From: an uncultured Erysipelotrichaceae bacterium
GTDB lineage: Bacteria > Bacillota_I > Bacilli_A > RF39 > UBA660
Reading direction: 5' to 3'
NCBI GenBank assembly: GCA_902795975.1
Contig: CADBNE010000029.1
Location: 22,696-86,695 of the forward strand
DNA length: 64,000 nt
This document shows positions 56,401 through 63,772 of this stretch, piece by piece. Below the pieces are notes generated by a model. The model ran no database searches, was not told the DNA's origin, and was given only the letters and a program-made list of their open reading frames with translations. Every line of letters starts with the position of its first letter. The stretch's first letter is position 1. A program made the translations under genes and the position numbers.

Positions 56401-58694
56401 TCTTTTTTTGGTCCTTCTTCATCAAAATACTTATCTATATCTTCAAAACTCTTTATGTCTATTCTTACTGATGTATCACACTCTACCATAAAATTAATAA
56501 ATTGTATAACGTTTTTTTGATTAGAATACATTTTATTAAAATCTACATTAGTTAGATTAGAATATATAAATACAAAGAACCATTTATTAAATAGTGCTAC
56601 ATCATATAATTCTTTTTTTGGCCCATTAATATCAAAATATTTATCTATATTACCTCTTAAAAATTTATAATCTATTTGTTTACCTACTAATTTACCTATC
56701 TTAAATTTAAAATTAATAAATCCTAATATTTCTGGTTCATCTTTATATATTTCTTTATATTTACCACTATATAAATATTCTAATATATATTCAAAATTAT
56801 ATTCATTATCATATAAATATATATCATAAAACTCTCTAGTTGGCCCTTTATCATCAAAATAAGTATTTATATTATCTTTATTTATATCAAAGAATATAAT
56901 TTTATTATTTACACCCTCAATATAATAATTTAAAGCATCTATATTATATCTTTTACTAATTATTTCTGTCCAATCTTCATCACCAAAACTATATGCATTA
57001 TACTTAAATACAGTTATATCTATAATATCATCCATAAGATTATGTTCAGTAAATATCTGTTCTACTGATTCATAATTTGGATTATTTTTTACATATTCTT
57101 TAGTAAGTAAAATAAATTCATTTCTATAATTTCTATATACTCCAAGTAAATAATCCTTCTTATCATTTTCTATACAATAACTAATTATTTTATATTTTTC
57201 ATTATCTACTAATAATTCAAATCTTTTAGCTTCATCATTAAATATATATCCCTTTTCAATAGCTTTTATTATTAAATCAGATGGTACATTATAATAATCA
57301 ATTATTTCTGGTTGACCACTTTCTATAAATAAATTCATTTCATCAGCATCGAATAAAAGTGTTTTGTTTGAACATTTATATCCTTTATCAATAGCAAACT
57401 TTATATCATCAAGATTTCTAGAGCGTAATGTATTTTTAGGATATAGTTTAGCAATCTTTGGATCATCTGGCCTACCCATACCATTTAACATACAAAATAT
57501 TACAAATTCTTTCTTTAAATATCCTTTAGGAATACTCTTTAAGAAATTTTCGTGACCAACATTAATATCTTGAGCTACTTTGAGTGCTAAATCATATGAT
57601 TCTAAAAATTTACATGGAGTATCTCTATATTTAAAGAAATTACCTACATTATCTTTGCCAAAAATAAAATTATATAATTCATCATCCATTACACTTGCAG
57701 GAATTTTAAATATAATACCTTCATTATACACAGTTCTGTTAGTAAGTATTCTTTTAAGATACTCTTTATTTGTTAATATATAGTTATTTTTTTCAATACC
57801 ATTATATAAATTATTACTTATAATAAAATCTAATGAATCTTTATCTATATAGTCATATATTTCATACAAATTACGTGTATTTGATACGTTAAAATCCATA
57901 TAAGAATAAAAATCTTTAAAACTAATTTTTTTAGATACAAGCTTTAATTTACTTTCAATATTTTTATTTCCTAAATCAGTATCAAAAAAAACTAGATGTA
58001 TTTGATTAAGTTTTAATTTTTCAATATACTCATCTTTAGTGTACTGAAAAATCGTATGTAATCCTTTATCATAAGCAAGCATAGCTGTATCAAATGATAT
58101 ATTATCAAGAACTTTATAATTTCTTCCACCTAATAAATTATTTATTTTTTTATTAAATATATCTTTTTCTTCATCTGTATTTACAGATTCAATCATACTT
58201 TTAAAATTAACATCATTATTTAAGTAATTAAATAATTTATTTATTTCTTTTTTACGTATATCATTTGATACTTTTGCAAGATATTTATTATCCTCTATCC
58301 AATAGAAATATTCATCGTTAAATTGACTTTCAAAATCTTCTATACTATCATATCCTAGTTTTTCTAATAATTTTTCTTCTAAAGAATTTGTAATAGAAAA
58401 ATAAAGATCAGTTTTAAAAAAATCTATTTCTTTTTCTGCATACTTTTCAATATTATTTTGTATATTTATTAATTCATTTTGATACAATGATACAAATTCA
58501 ATAAACTTTTTTATAGATTTTAAAGTATTATTTACTTCATTAATATCTTCTTTACTAAGATTATTATCTATTGTTAAATTACTAATAATTCTTTTATATT
58601 TATCATCATTAGATAAATTATTATCAAAAATAGTATTATCATCTATAATACTTTTTAAATTACTTTCTATATTACTAATTAATGTATCTTTCAT
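53433..58694 (-). CDS. Giant repeat protein with conserved-looking C-terminal domain (1753 aa)
   Basis: Not a recognised family. No signal peptide or clear membrane segment. Five imperfect repeats, about 65 residues apart around 610-930, share Y-F-D-x2-G-P-x-x-E-L/F-Y-D (YFDDKGPTREFYD, YFDINGPKKELYD, YFDEEGPKKELYD, YFDADGFTKEFYT, YFDENGYTEELKK). A helical repeat with AIDKGY/AIEKGY elements precedes them. Near 1448 the C-terminal domain has NICHGERTGACMRVGGVGEG, RLEDPITHEYISRVSGFRNGNTL and later FINTGYAMDNAQEKSYILGSDI. The Cys/His/Arg-rich start of this domain may be catalytic, but no fold is assigned. Stands upstream of the OB-like gene and near the helicase operon. Confidence 0.7.
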   Translation of the reverse strand: MKDTLISNIESNLKSIIDDNTIFDNNLSNDDKYKRIISNLTIDNNLSKEDINEVNNTLKSIKKFIEFVSLYQNELINIQNNIEKYAEKEIDFFKTDLYFSITNSLEEKLLEKLGYDSIEDFESQFNDEYFYWIEDNKYLAKVSNDIRKKEINKLFNYLNNDVNFKSMIESVNTDEEKDIFNKKINNLLGGRNYKVLDNISFDTAMLAYDKGLHTIFQYTKDEYIEKLKLNQIHLVFFDTDLGNKNIESKLKLVSKKISFKDFYSYMDFNVSNTRNLYEIYDYIDKDSLDFIISNNLYNGIEKNNYILTNKEYLKRILTNRTVYNEGIIFKIPASVMDDELYNFIFGKDNVGNFFKYRDTPCKFLESYDLALKVAQDINVGHENFLKSIPKGYLKKEFVIFCMLNGMGRPDDPKIAKLYPKNTLRSRNLDDIKFAIDKGYKCSNKTLLFDADEMNLFIESGQPEIIDYYNVPSDLIIKAIEKGYIFNDEAKRFELLVDNEKYKIISYCIENDKKDYLLGVYRNYRNEFILLTKEYVKNNPNYESVEQIFTEHNLMDDIIDITVFKYNAYSFGDEDWTEIISKRYNIDALNYYIEGVNNKIIFFDINKDNINTYFDDKGPTREFYDIYLYDNEYNFEYILEYLYSGKYKEIYKDEPEILGFINFKFKIGKLVGKQIDYKFLRGNIDKYFDINGPKKELYDVALFNKWFFVFIYSNLTNVDFNKMYSNQKNVIQFINFMVECDTSVRIDIKSFEDIDKYFDEEGPKKELYDFYIYEITNEEAFKKVFDYKNWGDFYTEPYMKSYLLFRIHCNDVDFSIVNKDISKYFDADGFTKEFYTLALSSKDTRYIDYLNSAYLREDLDVYYKDRPSVLTYSKYVRNYGQIFLNHISFDDVDKYFDENGYTEELKKVFLEKSKDTEELLKKLEHNDVVLRHLNIDFVNMFEYYLTSKYLNDITDKNEKYNYLVNNVGPKILFNFNVDCIKKLYKYDINDLDKFFKLFNTSTKLMSYQDTYNNFIVSILNYKFKRDYTLIREIFTNMNSVITSASMEDIEEYTKYSGHVNDSTANLDKFFNIICNDMDYDIEKRLELKQAILECKKLNEAPLRKICREYLEYSQRKYMEENKNKVLQHDLYLPLYYDKEDSIKKLSNHYLENMYYSNFVEFREKLKKSVDYDNVSGFIDKLKMTKDEYNIILSIDYDKFELIDEAIRNRTKPDDSVKKEFGLYKRFIVQYTKNEIETGNYNNTLGDLGTKMIPQMPLFDINFIKILNELDMDIYLNSLNKKPELFDKLKKVCTNYALGRLPESLNKNFEFYYKINLPGGINNIGLFITRFEQILDNKEKLLRTQGENRELQNSVLTFMETINLISSVNSETYEIKRLLGSDEYLSFISNKGPNDAPYSRLEREDKLGLIVDYLYSVDSITIPPKDIIIKTEDTEYPINIIVGNRTNPSNICHGERTGACMRVGGVGEGLFLKCVTDKNWFHIRLEDPITHEYISRVSGFRNGNTLYLNQLRNVPNFSKYTNKDLQKYIKEYAESVIEDTKDSKYPIENVFINTGYAMDNAQEKSYILGSDIQKEYNLDDISDLKLRGYKDIWTDVKNSAYLLATTNEGKLTNEGYAPIKNGPDNTDIYSVQRDKIYGLEYIDNSLPKYCFINVDKYYLEEKINRVYAMKQKLLGSDYKYEIRDIVNNVDNILDGYASSDWYVYIDNENNIYYDYISKIGNNKYSQEEDAIKEMNYFKDILVNKYNLNNEVKYER

Positions 58695-58708
58695 ATAGTA
58701 CCACCTAG

Positions 58709-58743
58709 TATAATTTTATCAAAAGAAAAAGACTATATCAATA
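58709..58743. repeat. 35-bp direct repeat, copy 2
   Basis: Perfect copy of 53205-53239, again spanning the terminator tail of the preceding gene and the sequence just ahead of the next start on the minus strand. Confidence 0.85.
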
Positions 58744-58746
58744 GTC
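58720..58746 (-). terminator. Terminator after the 50-residue gene
   Basis: Minus strand GACTAT-TGAT-ATAGTC then TTTTTCTTTT. Confidence 0.75.
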
Positions 58747-58747
58747 C

Positions 58748-58900
58748 CTATCTCATATTATCTAGTTTATCGGTAGCCATTTCAATAGCATCATCTTTAA
58801 TGCATTCCATCTTATCTAAGATTGGTTCTTTGTATTTAGCAAGTGCTAAAGCACCTACCGCACCAACTGCTATCATAGCCATATCTCTAATACCTAACAT
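58748..58900 (-). CDS. Small protein with hydrophobic N-terminus (50 aa)
   Basis: Short ORF with AGAGGTGATATT before its ATG. It begins MLGIRDMAMIAVGAVGALAL (membrane-insertion capable), followed by KYKEPILDKMECIKDD and a Met/Asp-rich helix. Resembles YtxH-type small proteins in layout only. It sits between recD2 and the giant-protein gene and ends in its own terminator. Confidence 0.55.
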   Translation of the reverse strand: MLGIRDMAMIAVGAVGALALAKYKEPILDKMECIKDDAIEMATDKLDNMR

Positions 58901-58915
58901 AATATCACCTCTTAC

Positions 58916-58940
58916 TAATGTGTATTATAAATACACATTA
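58916..58940. other. Perfect 11-bp inverted repeat between recD2 and the 50-aa gene
   Basis: TAATGTGTATT-ATA-AATACACATTA. No T run follows on either strand; it lies 10 nt after the recD2 stop and just before the Shine-Dalgarno of the 50-residue gene on the minus strand. Could be a weak terminator, processing site or operator. Confidence 0.5.
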
Positions 58941-58950
58941 ATAGTATTTA

Positions 58951-61173
58951 CTAGAAATCATTATTTATACATACATCTCTTAATTTATATATCATATCAC
59001 TCTTACGAGTTTGTTCATAATTACTACTAACACTATCTATAAATGCTTGAGGTTCACCTATTATAATTAATTTCTTTTTAGCACGTGTTATACCAGTATA
59101 TATTAATTTTCTATATAACATTCTTTTATAACTATGTGTAATAGGCATTACAACTAAATCAAATTCACTACCTTGTGATTTATGTATACTTATTATAAAA
59201 CCATGTTTTATATTTCCTAAATCTTTTACTTGATAACTAACTAAATTACCATCAAAATCTATTACTACTTCTACTTTACCACTCTTAGTTTGTACTCCAC
59301 TTTTAATACTTTGTATTACACCAATATCACCATTAAATACATTATTATCTCGGTCATTTACTAACTGTAATACTTTATCATTTACTCTATATATTATATC
59401 TCCATACTTAACTTCTTTTTTGTCTTTGCTTGCAGGATTAAATATATTTTGTAATTCTTTATTTAAATTATCTATACCATTTACTCCAGCATACATAGGA
59501 GCCATAACTTGAAATCTTTTATAATCATAACCTTTATCTATTATTTGACTACATATTTTTGTCAAGTTACTGACTATACAATTATCTTTACATGACAAGA
59601 AAGTATAATCATCTTTAGTAGACATAAAATCTCCTAAACAGTCATTTTTTATCTCATTAGCTAATACAGGAATATAACTATTTTCTTTTTGTCTATATAA
59701 TATATCCAAATGAATAGTTTCAACTACTTCACTTTCTATTAAATCTTTTAAAAGTAGTCCTGGTCCTACACTAGGTAATTGATTATGATCTCCTACTAAT
59801 ATTAACTTTATATTATTAGTTAATCCTTTTAATAAATTATCCATTAGTGCTACATCAATCATACTTACTTCATCTATTATTATTAAGTGACTAAAATCCG
59901 GATTATATTCATTAATATTAAAAGTATTATTGTCTCTATTCCATTTTAAAAATCTATGTATAGTACTTGCTGGTAAATTAGTAGATTCTGATAATCTTTT
60001 ACTTGCTCTTCCTGTAGGTGCTAATAAAGCTATCTCACTTATTAATTGTTTATCTGTTAATCTATTTACTCTTTGATACAAGCTTACTATAGCTTTAATA
60101 ATACTTGTTTTTCCAGTACCTGGTCCTCCTGTGATAATAAGAATATTATCTTCTAATGCTTTAATAATAGCTTCTCTTTGTTTATCATTATATTTTATTC
60201 CATTGTATTCTTCTAATAAATTTATTTCACTATTTAAATTCTTATATTTAGTTTTATCTTTATTTTTTAAATAATTAATCTTATATACTATATTATTACT
60301 AGCTTCATATAAATCTTCTAGATAATATCTATCATTTTCTACATGTACCTTTAATTCTCCAGCAAGTTCTTCTACTAGTTCATTAAAATAATTATAATCT
60401 ATTTCAAATTTTAAATACTTAATAACATATTCATATATATCACTTAAATTTAAATATATATCCCCTGATTTAAATGTTAAATCTTTCATTATATAAAATA
60501 TACATGCTTTAATTCTTTCTATAGAATCTATAGTATTATCTAATCTTCTAGCTATAGTATCAACTTTAATAAAATTAATTTCATCTATATCATCTATTAT
60601 TCTATATATATTATTTTCAATAACATCTATAGTTTTAGTTTTATATGTATTATATATTAATAATGCATCTTTCATTACAAAGCCTAAATCAGTTAAATAT
60701 ACTATCATCTTATGACTTTCTTCATATGTAACTAATGTATCATATATAAGTTTAATTTTCTTTTCACCTAATTTAGGTACTAAATATAATGAATTCTTAT
60801 CTTCTAATATAACATCTAATGCTTTATCACCAAGTATATCTACAATACTTTGTGCCATTTTTTCTCCAATACCAGGAAATAAATCTGATGATAAAAATTC
60901 AACTATACCATCTTTATCTTCTGGTTTAACTCTTTCATATTCTTTTACATTAAATTGAAAACCATATTTAGGATGAAATGCCTCTTCACCTTTAAAATAA
61001 TAGTTTTCATTTTCTATTAATTCATGAAAATACCCAGTAATTGTTATTAACTTATTAACATGTTCTTTCATAGATTCTATATCTGTATTTTTGACTTTTA
61101 CAAGACCAATTATATAACCTTTATCTGATTTAAATATAGTTTGTCTAAAATTACCCATTATATAATTTTCCAT
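58951..61173 (-). CDS. recD2: RecD2/YrrC-type DNA helicase
   Basis: 5'-3' superfamily 1B helicase of DNA repair, 740 aa. N-terminal OB/HhH part (FPGIGEKMAQSIVDILGD, LVPKLGEKKIK), Walker A ITGGPGTGKTS, Walker B IIDEVSMID, VGDHNQLPSVGPG, and the terminal IHKSQGSEFDLVVMP and YTGITRAKKKLIIIG motifs. No RecBC partner, as expected for RecD2. ATG at 61173 is preferred over GTG 61182, which lies in the AAAGGTGA ribosome-binding site. Confidence 0.95.
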   Translation of the reverse strand: MENYIMGNFRQTIFKSDKGYIIGLVKVKNTDIESMKEHVNKLITITGYFHELIENENYYFKGEEAFHPKYGFQFNVKEYERVKPEDKDGIVEFLSSDLFPGIGEKMAQSIVDILGDKALDVILEDKNSLYLVPKLGEKKIKLIYDTLVTYEESHKMIVYLTDLGFVMKDALLIYNTYKTKTIDVIENNIYRIIDDIDEINFIKVDTIARRLDNTIDSIERIKACIFYIMKDLTFKSGDIYLNLSDIYEYVIKYLKFEIDYNYFNELVEELAGELKVHVENDRYYLEDLYEASNNIVYKINYLKNKDKTKYKNLNSEINLLEEYNGIKYNDKQREAIIKALEDNILIITGGPGTGKTSIIKAIVSLYQRVNRLTDKQLISEIALLAPTGRASKRLSESTNLPASTIHRFLKWNRDNNTFNINEYNPDFSHLIIIDEVSMIDVALMDNLLKGLTNNIKLILVGDHNQLPSVGPGLLLKDLIESEVVETIHLDILYRQKENSYIPVLANEIKNDCLGDFMSTKDDYTFLSCKDNCIVSNLTKICSQIIDKGYDYKRFQVMAPMYAGVNGIDNLNKELQNIFNPASKDKKEVKYGDIIYRVNDKVLQLVNDRDNNVFNGDIGVIQSIKSGVQTKSGKVEVVIDFDGNLVSYQVKDLGNIKHGFIISIHKSQGSEFDLVVMPITHSYKRMLYRKLIYTGITRAKKKLIIIGEPQAFIDSVSSNYEQTRKSDMIYKLRDVCINNDF

Positions 61174-61232
61174 GAATATCACCTTTTACAATTATACCAT
61201 AAATAGTAGTTAACATTTATTCAAATTTTACA

Positions 61233-61240
61233 CATATAAT
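61233..61240 (+). promoter_or_regulatory. Candidate sigma-E-type -10 upstream of sigK
   Basis: CATATAAT resembles the CATACAAT -10 of the mother-cell sigma-E. The -35 (around ACATTTA, 61213-61219) is weak. In Bacillus sigK is transcribed by sigma-E, so this is plausible but unproven. Confidence 0.35.
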
Positions 61241-61256
61241 TTAATGGAAGTGATTT

Positions 61257-61940
61257 ATGTTTAAATTATTACGTTGGCTGTTTAAAGATTTTCATATCAT
61301 GTGTGCTGCTTACTCTAATAACGTATTTCCAGACCCTTTATCTTCTAAAGAAGAAAAAGAATTATTAGAGAAAATGAAAAATGGAGATAAGATAGCTAGA
61401 GATAAATTAATAGAACATAACCTTAGATTAGTAGCGCATATAGTAAAGAAGTATGATAACAAAAATGAAGATATAGATGATTTAATAAGTATTGGGACTA
61501 TCGGATTAATTAAAGGAATAGATAGTTTTAATACAAGTAAGAACGCTAAAATAACTACATATATATCTAAATGTATAGAAAATGAAATATTAATGTATTA
61601 TAGAGCTAATAAACATAATAATAAAAATATAAGTTTAAATGAACATATAGGTTATGACAAAGAAGGAGATGAAATAACACTACTTGATATATTGAAAACA
61701 CCTGCCCCTGATTTTATTAATGATATACATACACAAGATAATATTAAACTCTTAAATAAATATTTAGATATACTTAATAATAGAGAAAAAGAAATAATAT
61801 GTAAAAGATATGGATTAGATAACAATAGAAAAATGACTCAAAGAGAAATTGCTGAATATTTTAAAATATCGCGTAGTTATGTTTCTAGAATAGAAAAAAG
61901 AGCACTAAGTAAAATATTAAAAGAATACAAAAAAAAGTAG
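61257..61940 (+). CDS. sigK: Pro-sigma-K, late mother-cell sporulation sigma factor
   Basis: 227 aa, near-identical in layout to B. subtilis pro-sigma-K. The hydrophobic pro-sequence MFKLLRWLFKDFHIMCAA is followed by YSNNVFPDPLSSKEEKE; in Bacillus SpoIVFB cuts just before the equivalent Tyr. Region 2: LIEHNLRLVAHIVKKY, DLISIGTIGLIKGIDSF, CIENEILMYYRA; region 4 HTH: MTQREIAEYFKISRSYVSRIEKRAL. The gene is continuous, without the skin-type interruption of B. subtilis. SpoIVFA/SpoIVFB for processing are encoded at 7.7-8.9 kb. Confidence 0.93.
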   Translation: MFKLLRWLFKDFHIMCAAYSNNVFPDPLSSKEEKELLEKMKNGDKIARDKLIEHNLRLVAHIVKKYDNKNEDIDDLISIGTIGLIKGIDSFNTSKNAKITTYISKCIENEILMYYRANKHNNKNISLNEHIGYDKEGDEITLLDILKTPAPDFINDIHTQDNIKLLNKYLDILNNREKEIICKRYGLDNNRKMTQREIAEYFKISRSYVSRIEKRALSKILKEYKKK

Positions 61941-61962
61941 ATTAATCTACTTTTTTACTTTA
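61934..61962. terminator. Bidirectional terminator between sigK and the zinc-ribbon gene
   Basis: AAAAAGTAGATT-AATCTACTTTTTT, palindromic with T runs on both strands; serves convergent genes. Confidence 0.85.
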
Positions 61963-62614
61963 TTATTACTTTATTAATATATCCTTCAGAATCATATTCA
62001 TACTTAATCACATAATCTTTATTATCTTTTAAAGATTTTTTTATGTTTAGTATTTCATCATTATTTGAAATAGTTTTTTCATTAAATACTACAACTATTT
62101 TTCTTTCATTAGCTTGATTACTTGCAAATACAGTATCTAACAAAGAATCAATAAATAACTTAGTTTGTGTTCCTTGGTATATATTATATTTAAAATTAAA
62201 TGAAGTAATATCACTATTCTTTTTGAATTCTTCAGCATTTGAGTTTAAATTAGATTTTGAATCCTCAATATTAGAATTAATTTGCTCATTCATTTTAGCA
62301 ACATTAGAATTAAATTCCTCATGAGACTTTGCAACATTAGAATTAAATGTTTTAGTATCCTCATGTTGTTCATATAATATAACACCGAAAACAAATATAA
62401 AGAAAACAATAAATATTGTACCCATTACCATAAATGGTACAGCAGCTACTTTAATATTTTTACCAACTTCTTTAACACTATCATCCAATTTAATTACTAC
62501 GGTATGATCCTCATTTAATTTATATTTTGTTCTACAATAATCACAACTAGCATAATCTCCATTTTCTTCTATTCTTAATTCTCCACCACATGACTCACAT
62601 CTTAATTTTTTCAT
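61955..62614 (-). CDS. Zinc-ribbon membrane protein with four 11-residue repeats
   Basis: 219 aa. Short zinc ribbon at the N-terminus (LRCESCGGELRI, ASCDYCRTKY), a basic linker, one transmembrane helix (about 55-78, VPFMVMGTIFIVFFIFVFGVIL), then four tandem 11-residue repeats (FNSNVAKSHEE, FNSNVAKMNEQ, INSNIEDSKSN, LNSNAEEFKKN; about 90-135), and a small C-terminal domain ending VIKYEYDSEGYINKVIIK. ATG at 62614 follows AGAGGTG. The repeats predict a hendecad coiled coil outside the cell. Function unknown. Confidence 0.7.
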   Translation of the reverse strand: MKKLRCESCGGELRIEENGDYASCDYCRTKYKLNEDHTVVIKLDDSVKEVGKNIKVAAVPFMVMGTIFIVFFIFVFGVILYEQHEDTKTFNSNVAKSHEEFNSNVAKMNEQINSNIEDSKSNLNSNAEEFKKNSDITSFNFKYNIYQGTQTKLFIDSLLDTVFASNQANERKIVVVFNEKTISNNDEILNIKKSLKDNKDYVIKYEYDSEGYINKVIIK

Positions 62615-62672
62615 TTTTAACACCTCTATATTCTATATAAAGGATAGCACATAGTTTATTTTTTATCAATAA

Positions 62673-63158
62673 CTATATTTTTTTTACTTTACATTGTTTT
62701 GATCTTAATTTTTTTAAATTAATTAAAGCGCTTCCTTTAACTGATTCTATTGAACCATCATATTTTATTATATAACTTGGAAACACTGAATAAATTTTAT
62801 CTTCTACTCCAAAATATTCTGCATTTAATGTATATAATTTATTATCATAACCTGAGAGAATTCTCATCTGATTATTTTCTTTTACTACCATTGAATCATT
62901 ATTTCTTGTACTATAAGTATTAAATACTTTATCATCAATCATATAAGTATATTCATTATTTACTATTTCTTCATCATCTATATTTGAATAGCTATTTACA
63001 ATTATACCATCATCTGATACTTCATCAATATCTCTTTTTTGTAAATCATCTATTACTAATCCACTCATTGTATTAAATTCTCTCATTATACCTTTTATAG
63101 CATTTCTATCTAAGTAAAAATTTACTGGTTTATCTAAATTATTAAATATTAACTTCAT
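62673..63158 (-). CDS. Unknown protein, paralogue of next gene upstream
   Basis: 161 aa, soluble, beta-rich. Ends VFPSYIIKYDGSIESVKGSALINLKKLRS, nearly matching IYPNYMYTNNGSIVEIRGSAIDNLNNILS of 63207-63653. Good Shine-Dalgarno CAGGAGG. Own promoter at 63210-63183. Possibly a small effector, antitoxin or capsid-like protein, but nothing supports one over another. Confidence 0.5.
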   Translation of the reverse strand: MKLIFNNLDKPVNFYLDRNAIKGIMREFNTMSGLVIDDLQKRDIDEVSDDGIIVNSYSNIDDEEIVNNEYTYMIDDKVFNTYSTRNNDSMVVKENNQMRILSGYDNKLYTLNAEYFGVEDKIYSVFPSYIIKYDGSIESVKGSALINLKKLRSKQCKVKKI

Positions 63159-63182
63159 ACTAATCCTCCTGAATTAGTGTTT

Positions 63183-63210
63183 ATTATACGTTAATAATTA
63201 TATTTGTCAA
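63183..63210 (-). promoter_or_regulatory. Promoter for the 62673 gene
   Basis: Minus strand TTGACA (63210-63205), 16-nt spacer, TATAAT (63188-63183); partly inside the last codons of the paralogue upstream. Confidence 0.8.
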
Positions 63211-63653
63211 ATCTTTAATACTTTTTGATAGTTTTTTTTCATAGATAATATATTATTTAAATTATCAATAGCGCTTCCTCTAATTTCTACTATAGAACCA
63301 TTATTTGTATACATATAATTTGGATATATAGAATAATATTTTCCACTACTATCACTAACTAATTCAGAATATAATATATATAATTCACCATCTAATCCCT
63401 TAATATATAATTCTCCATATATATCATCATTATCTATATTATTGTTAAAACTATATACAGGTTTCAACTCTCCATCTATATCAACATAAGTATATAAACA
63501 TTCTTCTACATTATTATAATCATAAGGACTACATATATTTATATTATCAATATAATCATTTAAATCTATATAACTATCTATATATGGATTAATAGATAAT
63601 ACATATTTTTTTAATTTTAATAAAGGCACTTTACATATATTTTTTAGTTGCAT
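63207..63653 (-). CDS. Unknown protein, paralogue of 62673-63158
   Basis: 148 aa, acidic, with many Asp/Asn/Tyr (YIDSYIDLNDYIDNINICSPYDYNN) and the shared C-terminal GSIVEIRGSAIDNLN block. A TGTCGAA box lies in its upstream region. No signal peptide. Likely arose with the downstream gene by tandem duplication; function unknown. Confidence 0.5.
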   Translation of the reverse strand: MQLKNICKVPLLKLKKYVLSINPYIDSYIDLNDYIDNINICSPYDYNNVEECLYTYVDIDGELKPVYSFNNNIDNDDIYGELYIKGLDGELYILYSELVSDSSGKYYSIYPNYMYTNNGSIVEIRGSAIDNLNNILSMKKNYQKVLKI

Positions 63654-63696
63654 ATATTCCCCTCTCTCTGTGCCTTAATATCATACTAAATGTTTA

Positions 63697-63703
63697 TGTC
63701 GAA
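63697..63703. promoter_or_regulatory. Candidate Spo0A box upstream of 63653
   Basis: TGTCGAA on the plus strand; reading toward the gene TTCGACA is 14 nt from GATATT (63682-63677) or 11 nt from TATGAT (63685-63680). Confidence 0.4.
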
Positions 63704-63740
63704 TTATGTCATATTATATAATTCTTTCACCTACAAAAAA

Positions 63741-63772
63741 AATAATTAGTATATACTAATTATTCTTTTTAC
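63741..63772 (-). terminator. Terminator after the receiver-domain gene
   Basis: Minus strand AATAATTAGTATATACTAATTATT, fully palindromic, followed by TTTTTT; contains the TAG stop. Confidence 0.85.

Noticed and set aside
46402..58900. Prophage or transposon as source of the helicase/sigma/giant-protein block
   Set aside because: No integrase, transposase, capsid, terminase or tRNA attachment site found; composition matches the neighbours.
5981..63210. TTTGTCAAA-like motifs (5981, 20489, 30969, 63205) as Spo0A boxes
   Set aside because: On the minus strand they read TTGACA with TATAAT-like -10 elements 15-17 nt away, so they are ordinary -35 boxes.
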